Origin: Gentiana macrophylla
Taxonomy: Eukaryota > Streptophyta > Magnoliopsida > Gentianales > Gentianaceae
Direction of reading: 5' to 3'
NCBI GenBank assembly: GCA_026214975.1
Contig: JAOBSW010000762.1
Coordinates: 1-64,000, forward strand
Length of the DNA stretch: 64,000 bases
The first letter of the stretch is position 1; each line of letters starts with the position of its first letter. This document shows positions 47,365 to 57,821 of this stretch, in pieces. Under the pieces are notes generated by a model that was given only the letters and a program-made list of their open reading frames with translations, was not told the origin of the DNA and made no database searches. The translations under genes and the position numbers were made by a program.

Positions 47365-48457
47365 TCAGTACCAGATCTGTAGGGGTTCTTCTAAACTCGA
47401 TTTAAGATCTCCACTTTTCAACTCAACATCACTGAGTTTACTTAGTGGTCCTACTGCTAAAGCTTCTCCTTTTAACGAAACTTTATTAAACTCAGCTTCT
47501 AATTGTTCTAGATTCACCCAAACATGATTGTTCAAATTTTCAACTAATCGCTCATATTCAGTCTCAACAGCCATGACTTGCTTTTCCATGTAATCAATAA
47601 TGTCATCTGACATATCCTTAATGGAGAAGCCGGTTGGATAATCGAGGTCTCTCGAATAGCTTTGGAGACACCGTAGCTCACCTCCGATCACCGACTCGTG
47701 ATGGTCACTTGCCCACCTTCACAGTCCAATGAGGGCTGGTCAGTAGAAAGAAAAGGTCTGCCAAGTATCAAGGGGACATTCTCATCCTTTTCTATGTCTA
47801 GGACATACCAGTCAACCGGAAAAGTAAATCTATCAATTTGAACTAATACGTCCTTTAGTATCCCCATGACTTTCTTGGAAGATCTATCGGTAATTGTAGG
47901 TTCATGGTCACGGGTTCTAAAAGATCATTCAATCCAATTTGTTTACATCTGAGACAATGGCATCGAGACTTATGGATGCACCCAGGTCACATAAAGAGTT
48001 TGGGAAGACTAGGCCTCCCATCAAACAATGTGAGCACAAATTTCCCAGGGTCACCCCTCTTGATTGGTAGATCTTCATAACTTATCATAGAGCAATCCTC
48101 ACCAATCAACCGATCCATGTCTTCTAACTTCTTCTTAGAAGAAACAACATCCTTGATGAACTTTGTATACTTAGGCATCTCAACCAAAACATTAGATAAT
48201 GGAAGATTTACCTGAGTATTTTTAAGAAGATTAAGCACTTTTTCATACTTTTTGTCTTCATGCAAGGAGATGTTGCTTTTTCTCGGTGGAAATGGTAGTT
48301 TCTTTAAATCACTCTCAAAAAAGACTTTCTTCGAGGATGAACTGACAGCTTTATCTTCCAAATCTTTCCACCTCACCACTTTCTCACTTCTTTTACTAGT
48401 CAGGGGATCCGCCACCTGACTCTCACTTGATTCTTCATTTCTCAGGGGATCAGCCAC
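47365..48457 (-). CDS. Athila protease region and RT linker
   Basis: The protease lies in 48457-47987, with the last readable part GRPSLPKLFM before a slip; the DLGA box expected just beyond is interrupted. A linker (47691-47365) contains MEKQVMAVETEYERLVENLNNHV, probably helical. The truncated copy preserves the DLGAS box better. Together they process gag-pol. Confidence 0.6.
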
Positions 48458-48796
48458 CTGAGTACTCTCTTGCAGAAAAGGGGAACATGGGTGCTCGATT
48501 TCCCCTGCTGCCTCATCACTGGCAGGATGGGTTAGTGGTTTCCCTGGTTCGGGGGACCTTTAAGTTGAGTACCAGATCTGAGATTCATGGCACTGGCCTC
48601 TTCTTTACAATAGGGAATTGAAGGAACTAGGTCATTGCACTGGCCATGATTCAAATCGGTCTGAGCTACCTGACCACCCTTAGGATTTTTCTCCGTAAAG
48701 CTGGGCAACTACCCTGAGGGTCTGGAAGTTAGTTGGCCAGCCATTTGCCCTATCTACCTCTCAAGACTCTTTATTGTGCTCTGAAGGGATTGGATA

Positions 48797-50268
48797 TTAT
48801 TTCTGCTCCTCCAGTTTAGCTTTAAGATCATTAGAGTGAGAGGGGCCTTGAGAGTTCTGAAAGTTCTGCGGGATGGTTTGGCTAGAACGATTCTGAAACG
48901 CAGGATTTGAATTGTTTGGCCAATTTTGATTGAACCTCTGATTTGTATTGGAAAAATTCGTGTTCATGTTCTGATTGAAGCTTGTGTTTCGATTGAAATT
49001 CTGATTCTGGTTAAAATTCGAATTTTGATTGAGATTTTGATTTTGATGGAAACCCTGGTTTTGAAGATTGCTTTGGCCAGAGAACTGATTGTTAAATCTC
49101 TCGATTTCTTTGGCCAAGGAAAGCATTAACTTCACGATTCTCGTCCATTCATGGGATGAGCGAGAGTGTGCCCCACATTATCACATGCCTGGCATGTGGA
49201 TCGAATTGTATCTTGCCCACGATTACGGACAAAGATTGACTTGATAGGTCAAAGGGGAAATAAATTGACACTGGCCAACCATATGGCCAGTTTGACAACA
49301 ATTTTCACAATACAGAACTTGAGAGTTCTGCGGAAATGATAGATTCTGAATTGTTGGATTTAGAGACCTTGTAAGAGCAGCCACCTGCTGTTGCAGCATG
49401 GCAATTTGATTTTGATTGTTCACCTCCTCGATCCTAGGAGGTGCCTGAATAGCTTGAGAGGAGGGGACATAATTATATTGGGCAATATCCTCGAATAATG
49501 CCCACCCTTCTGCAGGTGTTTTCCTCAGGAATGCCCCACCAGAAGAACTATTGACCATACCCTTAGTGAGCTCGGTCAATCCACTGAAAAATGTGTTGAC
49601 TTGCCTCTGCAAGTCCAAACCGTGGTGAGGGCATTTACGAAGAAGAGCTTTGAATCTCTTCCATGCATCAAAGAACGATTCATTTTCCTTTGGATAAAAA
49701 GTGAAAATTTCACTTAGGCATTGGGCTGTCTTGGATGGTGGGAAATATTGACTTAGGAACTCTTATTCGAGTCCAGCCCAGGTGGTGATTGATTCGGCAG
49801 GCAGAGAGTTGTACCACTCTTTTGCCTCCCCTTTCAAGGAAAACGGGAATAACTTCAACTTTATCGCATCCTTACTTACACCTTGAATGCGAGTCGTACC
49901 ACATATCTCCAAAAATGTGTGTACGTGAGTATGAGGATTTTCATATTGAAAACCATGGAAGATTGATGCATGTTGCATCATTTGGATGAGCCCAGGTTTG
50001 AGTTCGAAGGTTGGTGCATTTATGCGGGTAGAACGATGGCCGGGTTGACTTTGACTTCACTAGGCATGGCGTAGTCAGCCAACGTACGTCTATCTTCTTC
50101 AGCCATAATGACTATGTCTTCGATCTCCTCAGCTAAACGTTCCTCAAGGTCTTGATCGGCCTTATCAGAAAGAACCGTGGGACGGATTCTCTGCCAGTCT
50201 GTTCGGACTATGGTCCGCTCGAGGTCGGGGGTATAGAGTAGTGGCCCCTTTTGACTTCGAGTTTGCAT
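48797..50268 (-). pseudogene. Athila gag
   Basis: The start is the ATG at 50268-50266 (MQTRSQKGPLLYTPD). The gag core has HTHVHTFLEICGTTRI and GEAKEWYNSLPAESITTW (49950-49770). The nucleocapsid zinc knuckle CENCCQTGHMVGQC (near 49315-49275) is intact, then the tail is very Asn/Gln/Phe-rich (49135-48900), as usual for Athila. Two frame slips interrupt it (near 50020 and 49770). Confidence 0.82.
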
Positions 50269-50344
50269 AAACCGAAACCAAAATCAAGTTGTCTAAACTA
50301 AAAAACTAAAAGTTAAAACCTATGAAAAGAAAATAAAAACAGGA

Positions 50345-50505
50345 GGACAGACGGGCGTCCAATTAATCCGGACGGGCGTCTGCCTGAAGAACTAGACGGC
50401 CGTTTGGGCCAAGCCAGATGCTCGTCTGATTTCCTCCAAACGGTACCGAGTTGGCTCTTTTTAGATGGACGGGCGTCCACTTACTCCGGACGCCCGTTTG
50501 GAAAC
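50345..50505. repeat. Palindromic GACGGGCGTC motif cluster, leader of full Athila unit
   Basis: Same six motifs and spacing as at 37745-37905, with single-base differences (AGATGCTCGTCT in place of AGACGCTCGTCT; GGACGCCCGTTTGG kept intact here). Confidence 0.85.
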
Positions 50506-50560
50506 CAAAGACCTAAAAATGTAAGCGAAAACTTAGTAAAAACTAGACAACCGTACCGAG

Positions 50561-50578
50561 TCCCCGGCAACGGCGCCA
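50561..50578 (-). other. Primer binding site of the full Athila unit
   Basis: On the minus strand TGGCGCCGTTGCCGGGGA, complementary to tRNA-Asp, seven bases inside the 5' LTR. Confidence 0.88.
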
Positions 50579-50584
50579 AAAACT

Positions 50585-52196
50585 TGTCTCGGATTTTATC
50601 TAATGAAAAATAAACAAGCAATAAAAATAAATCCGGTTTACCCCAAGTGCGAGGATCGTAGAGTATGAGGTTAATACCGAGTCGAGTCCTGAGGAATCGA
50701 GGTTGTTTACCTAGTTTTTATCTAACTAACCTAAAGATGTCACAACTACTATTACTAAAATTATAAGAAAATAAAAACGATTAACACTTAACAAATTAAA
50801 AACGAAAATAACAAAAGTAAACTGGACAGAAGATTAGAAATCTAAAGCCAGGAAACGTGATTACGAACCAAATATCTAAAATAATCTATTCTAAAACCTA
50901 AACATGCAGTAAAAAGTTCTAACTTAGCTAAGCAATTCAAGTTCAAGTGATTTTAATCAATAATTTAACGAACGAACAAGCAATTGATCCACCAATTCTA
51001 TAACATTCAATTTCTCCTCTAGATTATCTAGTGATTTTTAATAAAAGTTGTGATTCACCTAACAAAGTTATGAATTTCTAATCTCTTAGAAAAATCGTCT
51101 ATCAATCTCCTATCTTTCGATCCTAAAGATTAACGCTTTAATATGAAAGGTGTGAAATTTCTCAATCTCTAATCTAGAAATTCAACCTAACAACTCTCGT
51201 TAATTAGATTAAAGATCTAATCTTTATTACTGTGATCTAGGATTTAATAACGATTTTCATCAAACATTAAACATCAAGCATGCAAGGTATCTATCGATTA
51301 AATTGCATAACAACAAGTAAAACATAGTAAAGATGCAACTTTTAATAAAAACTCACAAGATAATCCAAAGGTGAAATCAAAGTATTGATAGAACGGCTTC
51401 ACAACGCTTGTTCCAATGAGCTCTAGCCTCTATTCATCGTTTGATTACTTGAATTTGCTACCAAAAAGTACATATAATTGGAGAAATTTATCTAGGAAAT
51501 CAAAAGCATAAAAGTTGTATATAAGGGTGGAGAACACAGAAAAATTGCCCCTAAGGGTTTTGTGGCCGCCTAATGTAATTAGGTTCTCTTTAGGGTTGAA
51601 AAAAAATGCGCCTATTTATAGAGTTTTAAGTCGGTTTCTGCTAGGTCGGCGTATGGACGCTCGTCCAGAGTCTTGAACGCCCGTCCATTCTGCATAAAAT
51701 CTTCGAGTCGGGCCGAGTCATGTCGACGCCCGTCCTATGTAAATTTGGACGCTGTTCAAAGCAAAAATCTCAATACTCTAAATCCACTATTTCTTCCTGA
51801 CGCCCGTTCGATTCCTCAACGCCCGTCCATCCGGACGGAGCTTGAGACGCTGCGTTGATTTACTTCAAATCCGGTTTTCATCTCTATCTTTATCCGACTT
51901 CATCTTTATCCTTTTTCTTCCATGTAAATCCTCACTTGAACATCTTTTAAACCTCTTTTAAGCCAAATTCGTGTATCTACAAGATATCAAAAACATTGCA
52001 AAGTGTAAAATCATTCAAATCGATAGAAAATCAACAATAAAACCTCATAATTCAACCAACTTTGCGATTAAACCATTCCAAACATCACTTGCTTAATAAA
52101 TCAAATAAACGTTCACTTTCTATGCAAAACATCAGAGTATAGAGGAAAATTGTTACGAAATAGAACGATATAAATCATAGAAAATCACCCTAAACA
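50585..52196 (-). repeat. 5' LTR of the full Athila element
   Basis: 1612 bp, nearly identical to 37984-39598. Differences cluster at CAG/CTG (GTGCAGGGA there, GTGCGAGGA here; TCAGACG there, TCGACG here). TATA box on the minus strand near 51611-51619. Confidence 0.9.
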
Positions 52197-52399
52197 TGCA
52201 CCGAGTAGAAGTTGAATAGTGCAGTCTCAGTTGTTCAAGAATGGTTTGTCCCATGAGATCCAAGCGGGAAGGTTGGGGAAGTACACCAAGGAACATGGCT
52301 GAATGTTGAACAAGGTCTTGGAAGCTGAGACCTTCAAGGACAAGCTTTTAGTCGTTAATGGTGCTAAGAGGAACTCAAAATCAAGGAAGCAAGAAAGGC

Positions 52400-53345
52400 G
52401 GCCCGAGTCGGCTGTTCGAGTTTTCGCCGTGCAGAGTATGCAGAATCAGATGATAATGTTACGATAATATTAGACAACTTAACGGTTACGGCATTGTTTG
52501 ATACGGGAGCATCTAACACCTTTGTGTCAACTAAGGTAGCTAAAAATCTTAATTTACCATTAGAGACCTTAAGAAACACATTGGAAATAACAACACCTTT
52601 AGGAAAAGTGTCTAAGGTAGCCAAGTTGATGCCTCAAGTGGATGTGCGAGTAGGAACGTATTGTTGCAAAAGTGACTTTACGGTTTTGGACTTTTCGGAT
52701 TTCGATGTAATCCTTGGAATAGATTGGCTATCCGAGAATTATGTTCACTTGGATTGTAGAGAACAGAGTGTGGCCTTTAAGATACCCGGGAAATCAGATA
52801 ATACTTACCAAGGTAATGTTTACAAACTGAATAAGAAGCGTCACCCCATAATTTTAGCAGTTAAGGCGATAAGAGCTTGTCAGAAAGGTTGTGAATGCTA
52901 CTTGTTGTATGCAGTGGATGTGGAGCAAGTGAAGCCTAAGCTAGAGGAAACCCGTGTAGTAAAGGAATACCTTGAAGTGTTTCCGGAAGAGTTACCGGGA
53001 ACATGCCGGATAGAGAGATAGAGTTTGAGATCAAGTTGATACCAGAAGCGGCACTAGTTGCTAAGGCACCCTATAGAATGGCACCGGCTGAATTGAAAGA
53101 GTTGAAGGCTCAACTTAAGGATATGCTTGAAAGGAATATAATTCAGTCTAATACTTCACCTTGGGGAGCCCTAGTTCTGTTTGTTAAGAAGAAAAATGGT
53201 AGCATGAGGATGTGTATATACTACAGAGCGCTGAATAACCAAACCATCAAGAACAAGTACCCTTTGCCAAGAATTGATGATCTTTTAATCAGTTGCAAGG
53301 CAAGAGAGTGTTCTCTAAGATCGACCTTAGGTCAGGTTATCATCA
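52400..53345 (+). CDS. Tekay protease and RT start
   Basis: The protease active site [10 protein letters not shown] is at about 52499-52528, followed by [12 protein letters not shown] (near 52700) typical of the chromoviral flap. After [13 protein letters not shown] a slip near 53003 leads into the RT N-terminus: [26 protein letters not shown] and [11 protein letters not shown]. The conserved YRALNK-type box reads YYRALNN. The frame breaks again near 53300. No gag core is present because the element is truncated at 52197. Confidence 0.82.
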
Positions 53346-53375
53346 GCTGAAGATTAAGGTAGCAGTATACCGAAG

Positions 53376-54204
53376 ATGGCTTTCAGTACGAGGTATGGAC
53401 ATTATGAGTTCTTAGTCATGCCGTTTGGACTTTCTAATGCTCCATCTGCGTTTATGGATTTAATGCAGTGTGTTTTCATGCCATACTTGGACAAGTTTGT
53501 GATAGTGTTCATAGATGACATCCTAGTATACTCAAAGGATAAGAAAGAACATGAAGAACATCTGAGGATAGTGTTGGATACTTTGAGGAAGAACCAGTTG
53601 TATGCTAAGTTCTCAAAGTGTGACTTTTGGTTGGATCAAGTTAGTTTCTTGGGTCATGTCATTTCTAGAGATGGCATTAAGGTTGATCCAGCAAAGATTG
53701 AAGCAGTTGAGAAGTGGTCCAGACCGACTACAGTTTCAGAGGTTAGAAGTTTTCTTGGTTTGGCTGGCTACTATGAGAAGTTTGTACAGGACTTCTCAAA
53801 GATAGCTACACCACTTACCCGGCTCACTCAAAAGAATGTGAAGTTAGAGTGGATGAGTGAGTGTGAAGATGCTTTCCAGACTTTAAAGGAAAGGTTGACT
53901 ACAGCCCCAGTTTTGGCAGTTCCAGAGACATTTGATAATTATGACGTGTATACAGATGCTTCTGGACAAGGTTTAGGTTGTGTGTTGATGCAAGGAGGAA
54001 AAGTCATTGCATATGCATCTAGACAGCTGAAAGTGCATGAAAATAATTACCCAACACATGATCTAGAGTTGGCAGCGGTAGTGTTTGCCCTAAAGATTTG
54101 GAGGCACTACTTGTATGGAGTTAAGGCTAGGATCTCCACCGACCAAAAAAGTTTAAAGTACTTCTTCACACAGGAGAATTTGAATATGAGGCAAAGGAGA
54201 TGGT
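53376..54204 (+). CDS. Tekay RT core and RNase H, interrupted at 54204
   Basis: [21 protein letters not shown] opens at 53376 and reads without a break through the catalytic FIDDILVYS (53508-53534), [18 protein letters not shown] and the RNase H motifs [13 protein letters not shown] (53950-53985) and [12 protein letters not shown] (54130-54165). It runs into the inserted LTR at 54205 after RQRR. The continuation is at 63274. The open frame over 276 codons suggests a recent element. Confidence 0.88.
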
Positions 54205-55888
54205 TGATAGCAAAATACTTAACCGCTAACTTTCACCAATAGAGTATCGGGTCAACGGGAGTGTGGTGGTCACAAGGTCAAATCCACAGGGAGTAATGTC
54301 TAAGTACCAAAGCTGATGTAGAACTTAGTTCAGGCCAAAATGGGGGTGGAAGATATTATACTAATGCAGAAATAAAGATTATACTAACAAGTTTACTTTT
54401 AGGTATTAAAAGGTATAGCCGAACTATGATCCCACTTGTTACTTTTACCCCTTAGGAAGGACTTGACAGGAAGCGTGTCATAACCGACCTACCTATCCTA
54501 TGTAGTTTAACGATATCCACGGGTGCCAACTCCTAACTCTAGTGATTAGACTGAACAACTCGATCTATCCACCCTATGTGAAGTTAATTAATTTTCCCTT
54601 TAGGAAACTGATTAACCTAACATGATTACGCTCTAGAGTCGCTCGAACACCGATGACAAACCTCTGTATTAGAAACGGTCCTAACAACTAAGCCGAATCT
54701 ACGCAACGATCCCAAAACCCCTTTTCTCACATCTCACCACAAAATACATCTATAAGTTCGATGTGTGTGACAGTGAACTAGGTGATCAATCTAATTCAAA
54801 GATGTTATAATAAGTTTTAGGACGTGGATTAATCGTTAGAACATTCAATTACACACTACACAACTCCCTATCTCACCCCCCTTTGTGTTTTCACTCGCTT
54901 TCACATAATTCAATTGCACATGGAATTAGCTACTCATGATCATACTAATAAACGAAATAAGAATGGAAATCATGCTAGAAATAATAAAAGAAGAATAATT
55001 CATTACCATATAATCGAAGAAAATCTGATCCAATAAGAAGTACGAAGAAATAACCCACCACAAAAGTCAAATCTTTGATCTTGAAATGGAAATCTAAGCT
55101 ATAGAAAGTGTTTAAAATCAAAGAGTGAAAACTGAGGAATCAACGGATCAAAGGTTGATCAACCTACACTAAAACCGCACCAAGATCGCCCAAAAAATGT
55201 ATAAAGTCGGCCAGGGTTGTAAAAGTGCTGAATGAGCTGCGTATTTATAGTGTAGAGCTGAATTTTCCTGCTGTCATGGGCAAACGCCCGTTTGCCTCCT
55301 GGCGAACGCCGGTTTTCCTGGAGATCTGAAGATGTTTTGGGTTTGTTCTTCTATATAAACCAGCGTTTGTGCTTCCTGGAACGCTCGGTTGTACTATATG
55401 AGCTTTCTTGATTTCGGGCTGAACCCTCCCAAACGCTCGTTTGGGGGTAATTTGGACGATGATTTGTCTTCTAAGCAACTTTCAGTAACAACTGCTAACT
55501 TGACAAACGCTTGTTTGGAGTAGGCCAACCGCTCGTTTGCCTTGATTTCACTCCAAACTTGACTTTTCTCCACTTCAATGCTACGTTCGTGCCTCGAACA
55601 TGTTTCTCACTCCAAAATATCGCCTTCTGGGTCCTCGAGTCACGTAAGTCCTGCAATAACATATACGAACAAAACACCATGCGTAATCCCACAAGACAAA
55701 AGTGTTTGGAAAAGAAGTAAATATCGTCAAAAAGGCGGAGTTTACTATCGATGTGACAGCTCAACTCCCCCTGCGTATAACTCACAATATTACTCTCGAA
55801 ACGATCTATATCTACCCGGAACATGCCAATAAAGTGATAAACAGGGGCTAGATCACATACAAAAGTGCAGTGAAGTTGACTCACATCA
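54205..55888 (-). repeat. 3' LTR of the Athila-like element
   Basis: 1684 bp. Minus-strand TATA box at 55242-55250. A cluster of CAAACGCTCGTTTG-type palindromes lies at about 55285-55540. Confidence 0.92.
55285..55545. repeat. Palindromic AAACGCYCGTTT motif cluster in the LTR
   Basis: Variants include CAAACGCCCGTTTG (55288), GCGAACGCCGG (55302), GGAACGCTCGG (55378), AAACGCTCGTTTGG (55431), CAAACGCTTGTTTGG (55504) and CCGCTCGTTTGCC (55528). A matching cluster is in the other LTR at about 62668-62925. The Athila element has the same arrangement with a GACGGGCGTC core. Confidence 0.75.
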
Positions 55889-55905
55889 ACTACCCCACAC
55901 TTAGC
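55889..55905 (-). other. Polypurine tract of the Athila-like element
   Basis: On the minus strand GGCTAAGTGTGGGGTAGT directly precedes the LTR start TGATGTGAG. Very close to the Athila tract at 39599. Confidence 0.82.
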
Positions 55906-57686
55906 CTTTGCTCGTCCTCGATTAAAAAGGTGTATTAAAAGAGACCAAGGGATCAACGAGACAAACGCATATAAAATCACTCACATCGTCAAGGTAAAAG
56001 ATAAGTAAAATAGTGAATGGAAACATCTTGACTCAATCGTTATGAGACAAACGGAAAGTGTGTGTGACATAGCTTCAAAGCCATAAACCAAATTCACCGG
56101 TCTAGATTATAGATGCCTAGCTATTGCGACTACGCTAAAGCTCATATTAATAACATCTCCACTAATCGGGACCAACCAAATCTAAACACGGTCCAGTAGG
56201 ACTTTAAGGGTTATAACGTTAAGCTCGGGACAGGGTTAATCGAAAGGAATTTTGGGAACTGGAGAAGAGAAAAATACGAGTGAACCTAATCATCATGTGT
56301 ATCTCCTCCTCAAAACCATGTAGACTACACCGACGCTCCTTTGATCAACATTTACTCGGGATAACAACTCCGAACTCCAACATCATATAATATATACACA
56401 AAATGAGTCCACTACGGCTTTCTTTGGCTCACCATTTATTCAAACTTTGTTCATTTTTCCTTTCATTTCTTTTTTTTTCTTATGCTTTCAAATTTTTCAT
56501 TTTATTTTTTTCAACCTTTTTTTCTTTCTCGAACCAAAAGCCTAATCATTGGATAACTCGAGTTCCTCCCCTTCAGAATATTAGCTCGTACTAACCAACT
56601 CCTCTCGAAATATGCACCATCTCCCACCCCATACTTGATTCAGCAAGTGTGTCTAAAGTAACAACTAAGTCCAATCGTAGGGTGATCAAAAGAAATGTGA
56701 CCAATAATATAGCTCAGGGTTAGGATAACACAGGCTACGTAACCGAAACGGCTTATTTTCGGACGGTGGTCAGGCCGTCCTAGCAAGGCTTTGAGGGGGT
56801 ACGAGGATAAAATGTTGGGATTTTGGATTATTTGGCTCTGGTCGGGTCAAAGAAGTGCCAGGACTGTCATCCTGTGTCTTACCTAGGTCAATCCTTCTAT
56901 TTCGCCTCGAAGTTACAATATCGGATCTAGGCAGTCGAATTGTGCTCAAGTCTACCATAATCGTTCACTAGATCCTAAGGCCTATGACATTGAAGCTAGA
57001 CGTGCGAAAGAAATTCCATTTATAGGATAAACCTAGGGCCTTGCTATAAACATTCAGTATCTCGCTAAGTCGTTTAGCAAGCAAATGTGAGAATTAAAAC
57101 ATACAGACAGACGTTGAATCCTTGGAAAATATTAAAAATCTGACTCGAAAATGGATATTAACTAAGTATATCACAAAATTGGCACATTTATCAATCGAAA
57201 CAATGTAAAGCTAAGTCGTATCCACTCCCCACTTCGAAAGAAGCAATGTCCTCAGTGCGTGAATGAGAGAGAAAAGAAGACTTAGCTTGTGAACCCGGCA
57301 GAAAGGCGCTATCGAATCCCGTAACAGCCTCATGTACGCATGACCCGAATCCCTATACCAAAGTGGACAGAAACAACGCAAAGCATGCACGGGACATGGG
57401 CCTCGTGCCAAAATATATAATAGGGATATGGGGTATAACAAGAATAAGGCCCTGTCACGTCAGAAAACTTGACACGCAATATGTGACGCACAAAATGGAT
57501 AGCTATAAATGGATAAAGAACCCCTACGGTAAAGCACAGAACATCTAAGCATAATAGAGAGACCACAGAGGCACAAAATCATATAAAACATCAACGTGCA
57601 TAGGCATACATCATCAAAAGTGAGTACAAGTAGCACATACTCAAAAACCCCTAGATCACCTTTTATTCCAAACAGTCTTATTATGG
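55906..57686 (-). other. 3' non-coding region of the Athila-like element
   Basis: Nearly 1.8 kb with no sustained frame and no RT, integrase or env-like motif on either strand. A T-rich run lies at about 56450-56535. It corresponds in position to the region downstream of pol in the full Athila. Confidence 0.7.
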
Positions 57687-57734
57687 CGGGGTTGCCTCCC
57701 CCCGAGCGCCTTTGTTTTACGTCGTTGGCTCGAC
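57687..57734 (-). promoter_or_regulatory. Conserved hairpin block, copy 3
   Basis: CGGGG (57687-57691) pairs with CCCCG (57700-57704) around TTGCCTCC; further on CGAGC pairs with GCTCG as in copy 1. It begins 88 bases after the stop of the gag-protease ORF. Confidence 0.6.
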
Positions 57735-57821
57735 CGGGTGACTCTTAACGGACTCCAATCAAGACAAACTCAAACAACTCTAACAAACAGGCATCACCTA
57801 GAACTTAAGCACATAATCAAC

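Larger units (their letters stand above)
37984..52196 (-). mobile_element. Full Athila-type Ty3/Gypsy element (14.2 kb)
   Basis: Minus strand: 5' LTR 52196-50585, primer site, gag, protease, RT, RNase H, integrase, two small ORFs, env-like ORF, polypurine tract and 3' LTR 39598-37984. The lineage is set by the tRNA-Asp primer site, the DLGA protease, the integrase type, the large size and the ORF behind pol. The right end abuts a Tekay element at 52197; the left end continues into a second Athila unit, so no target duplication can be read. Confidence 0.9.

Noticed and set aside
48797..49135. Asn/Gln-rich protein that looks prion-like
   Set aside because: It is the nucleocapsid tail of Athila gag, in frame context with the zinc knuckle and protease.
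52400..54204. RT/RNase H considered as an integrated plant pararetrovirus
   Set aside because: Integrase follows in Ty3/Gypsy order after the insertion (63.4-64 kb), and motif forms match chromoviruses; no movement or coat protein gene.
57211..57566. Overlapping Cys/Leu-rich minus-strand frames downstream of the gag-protease ORF
   Set aside because: They match no env or RT motif, overlap one another, and lack coding bias.
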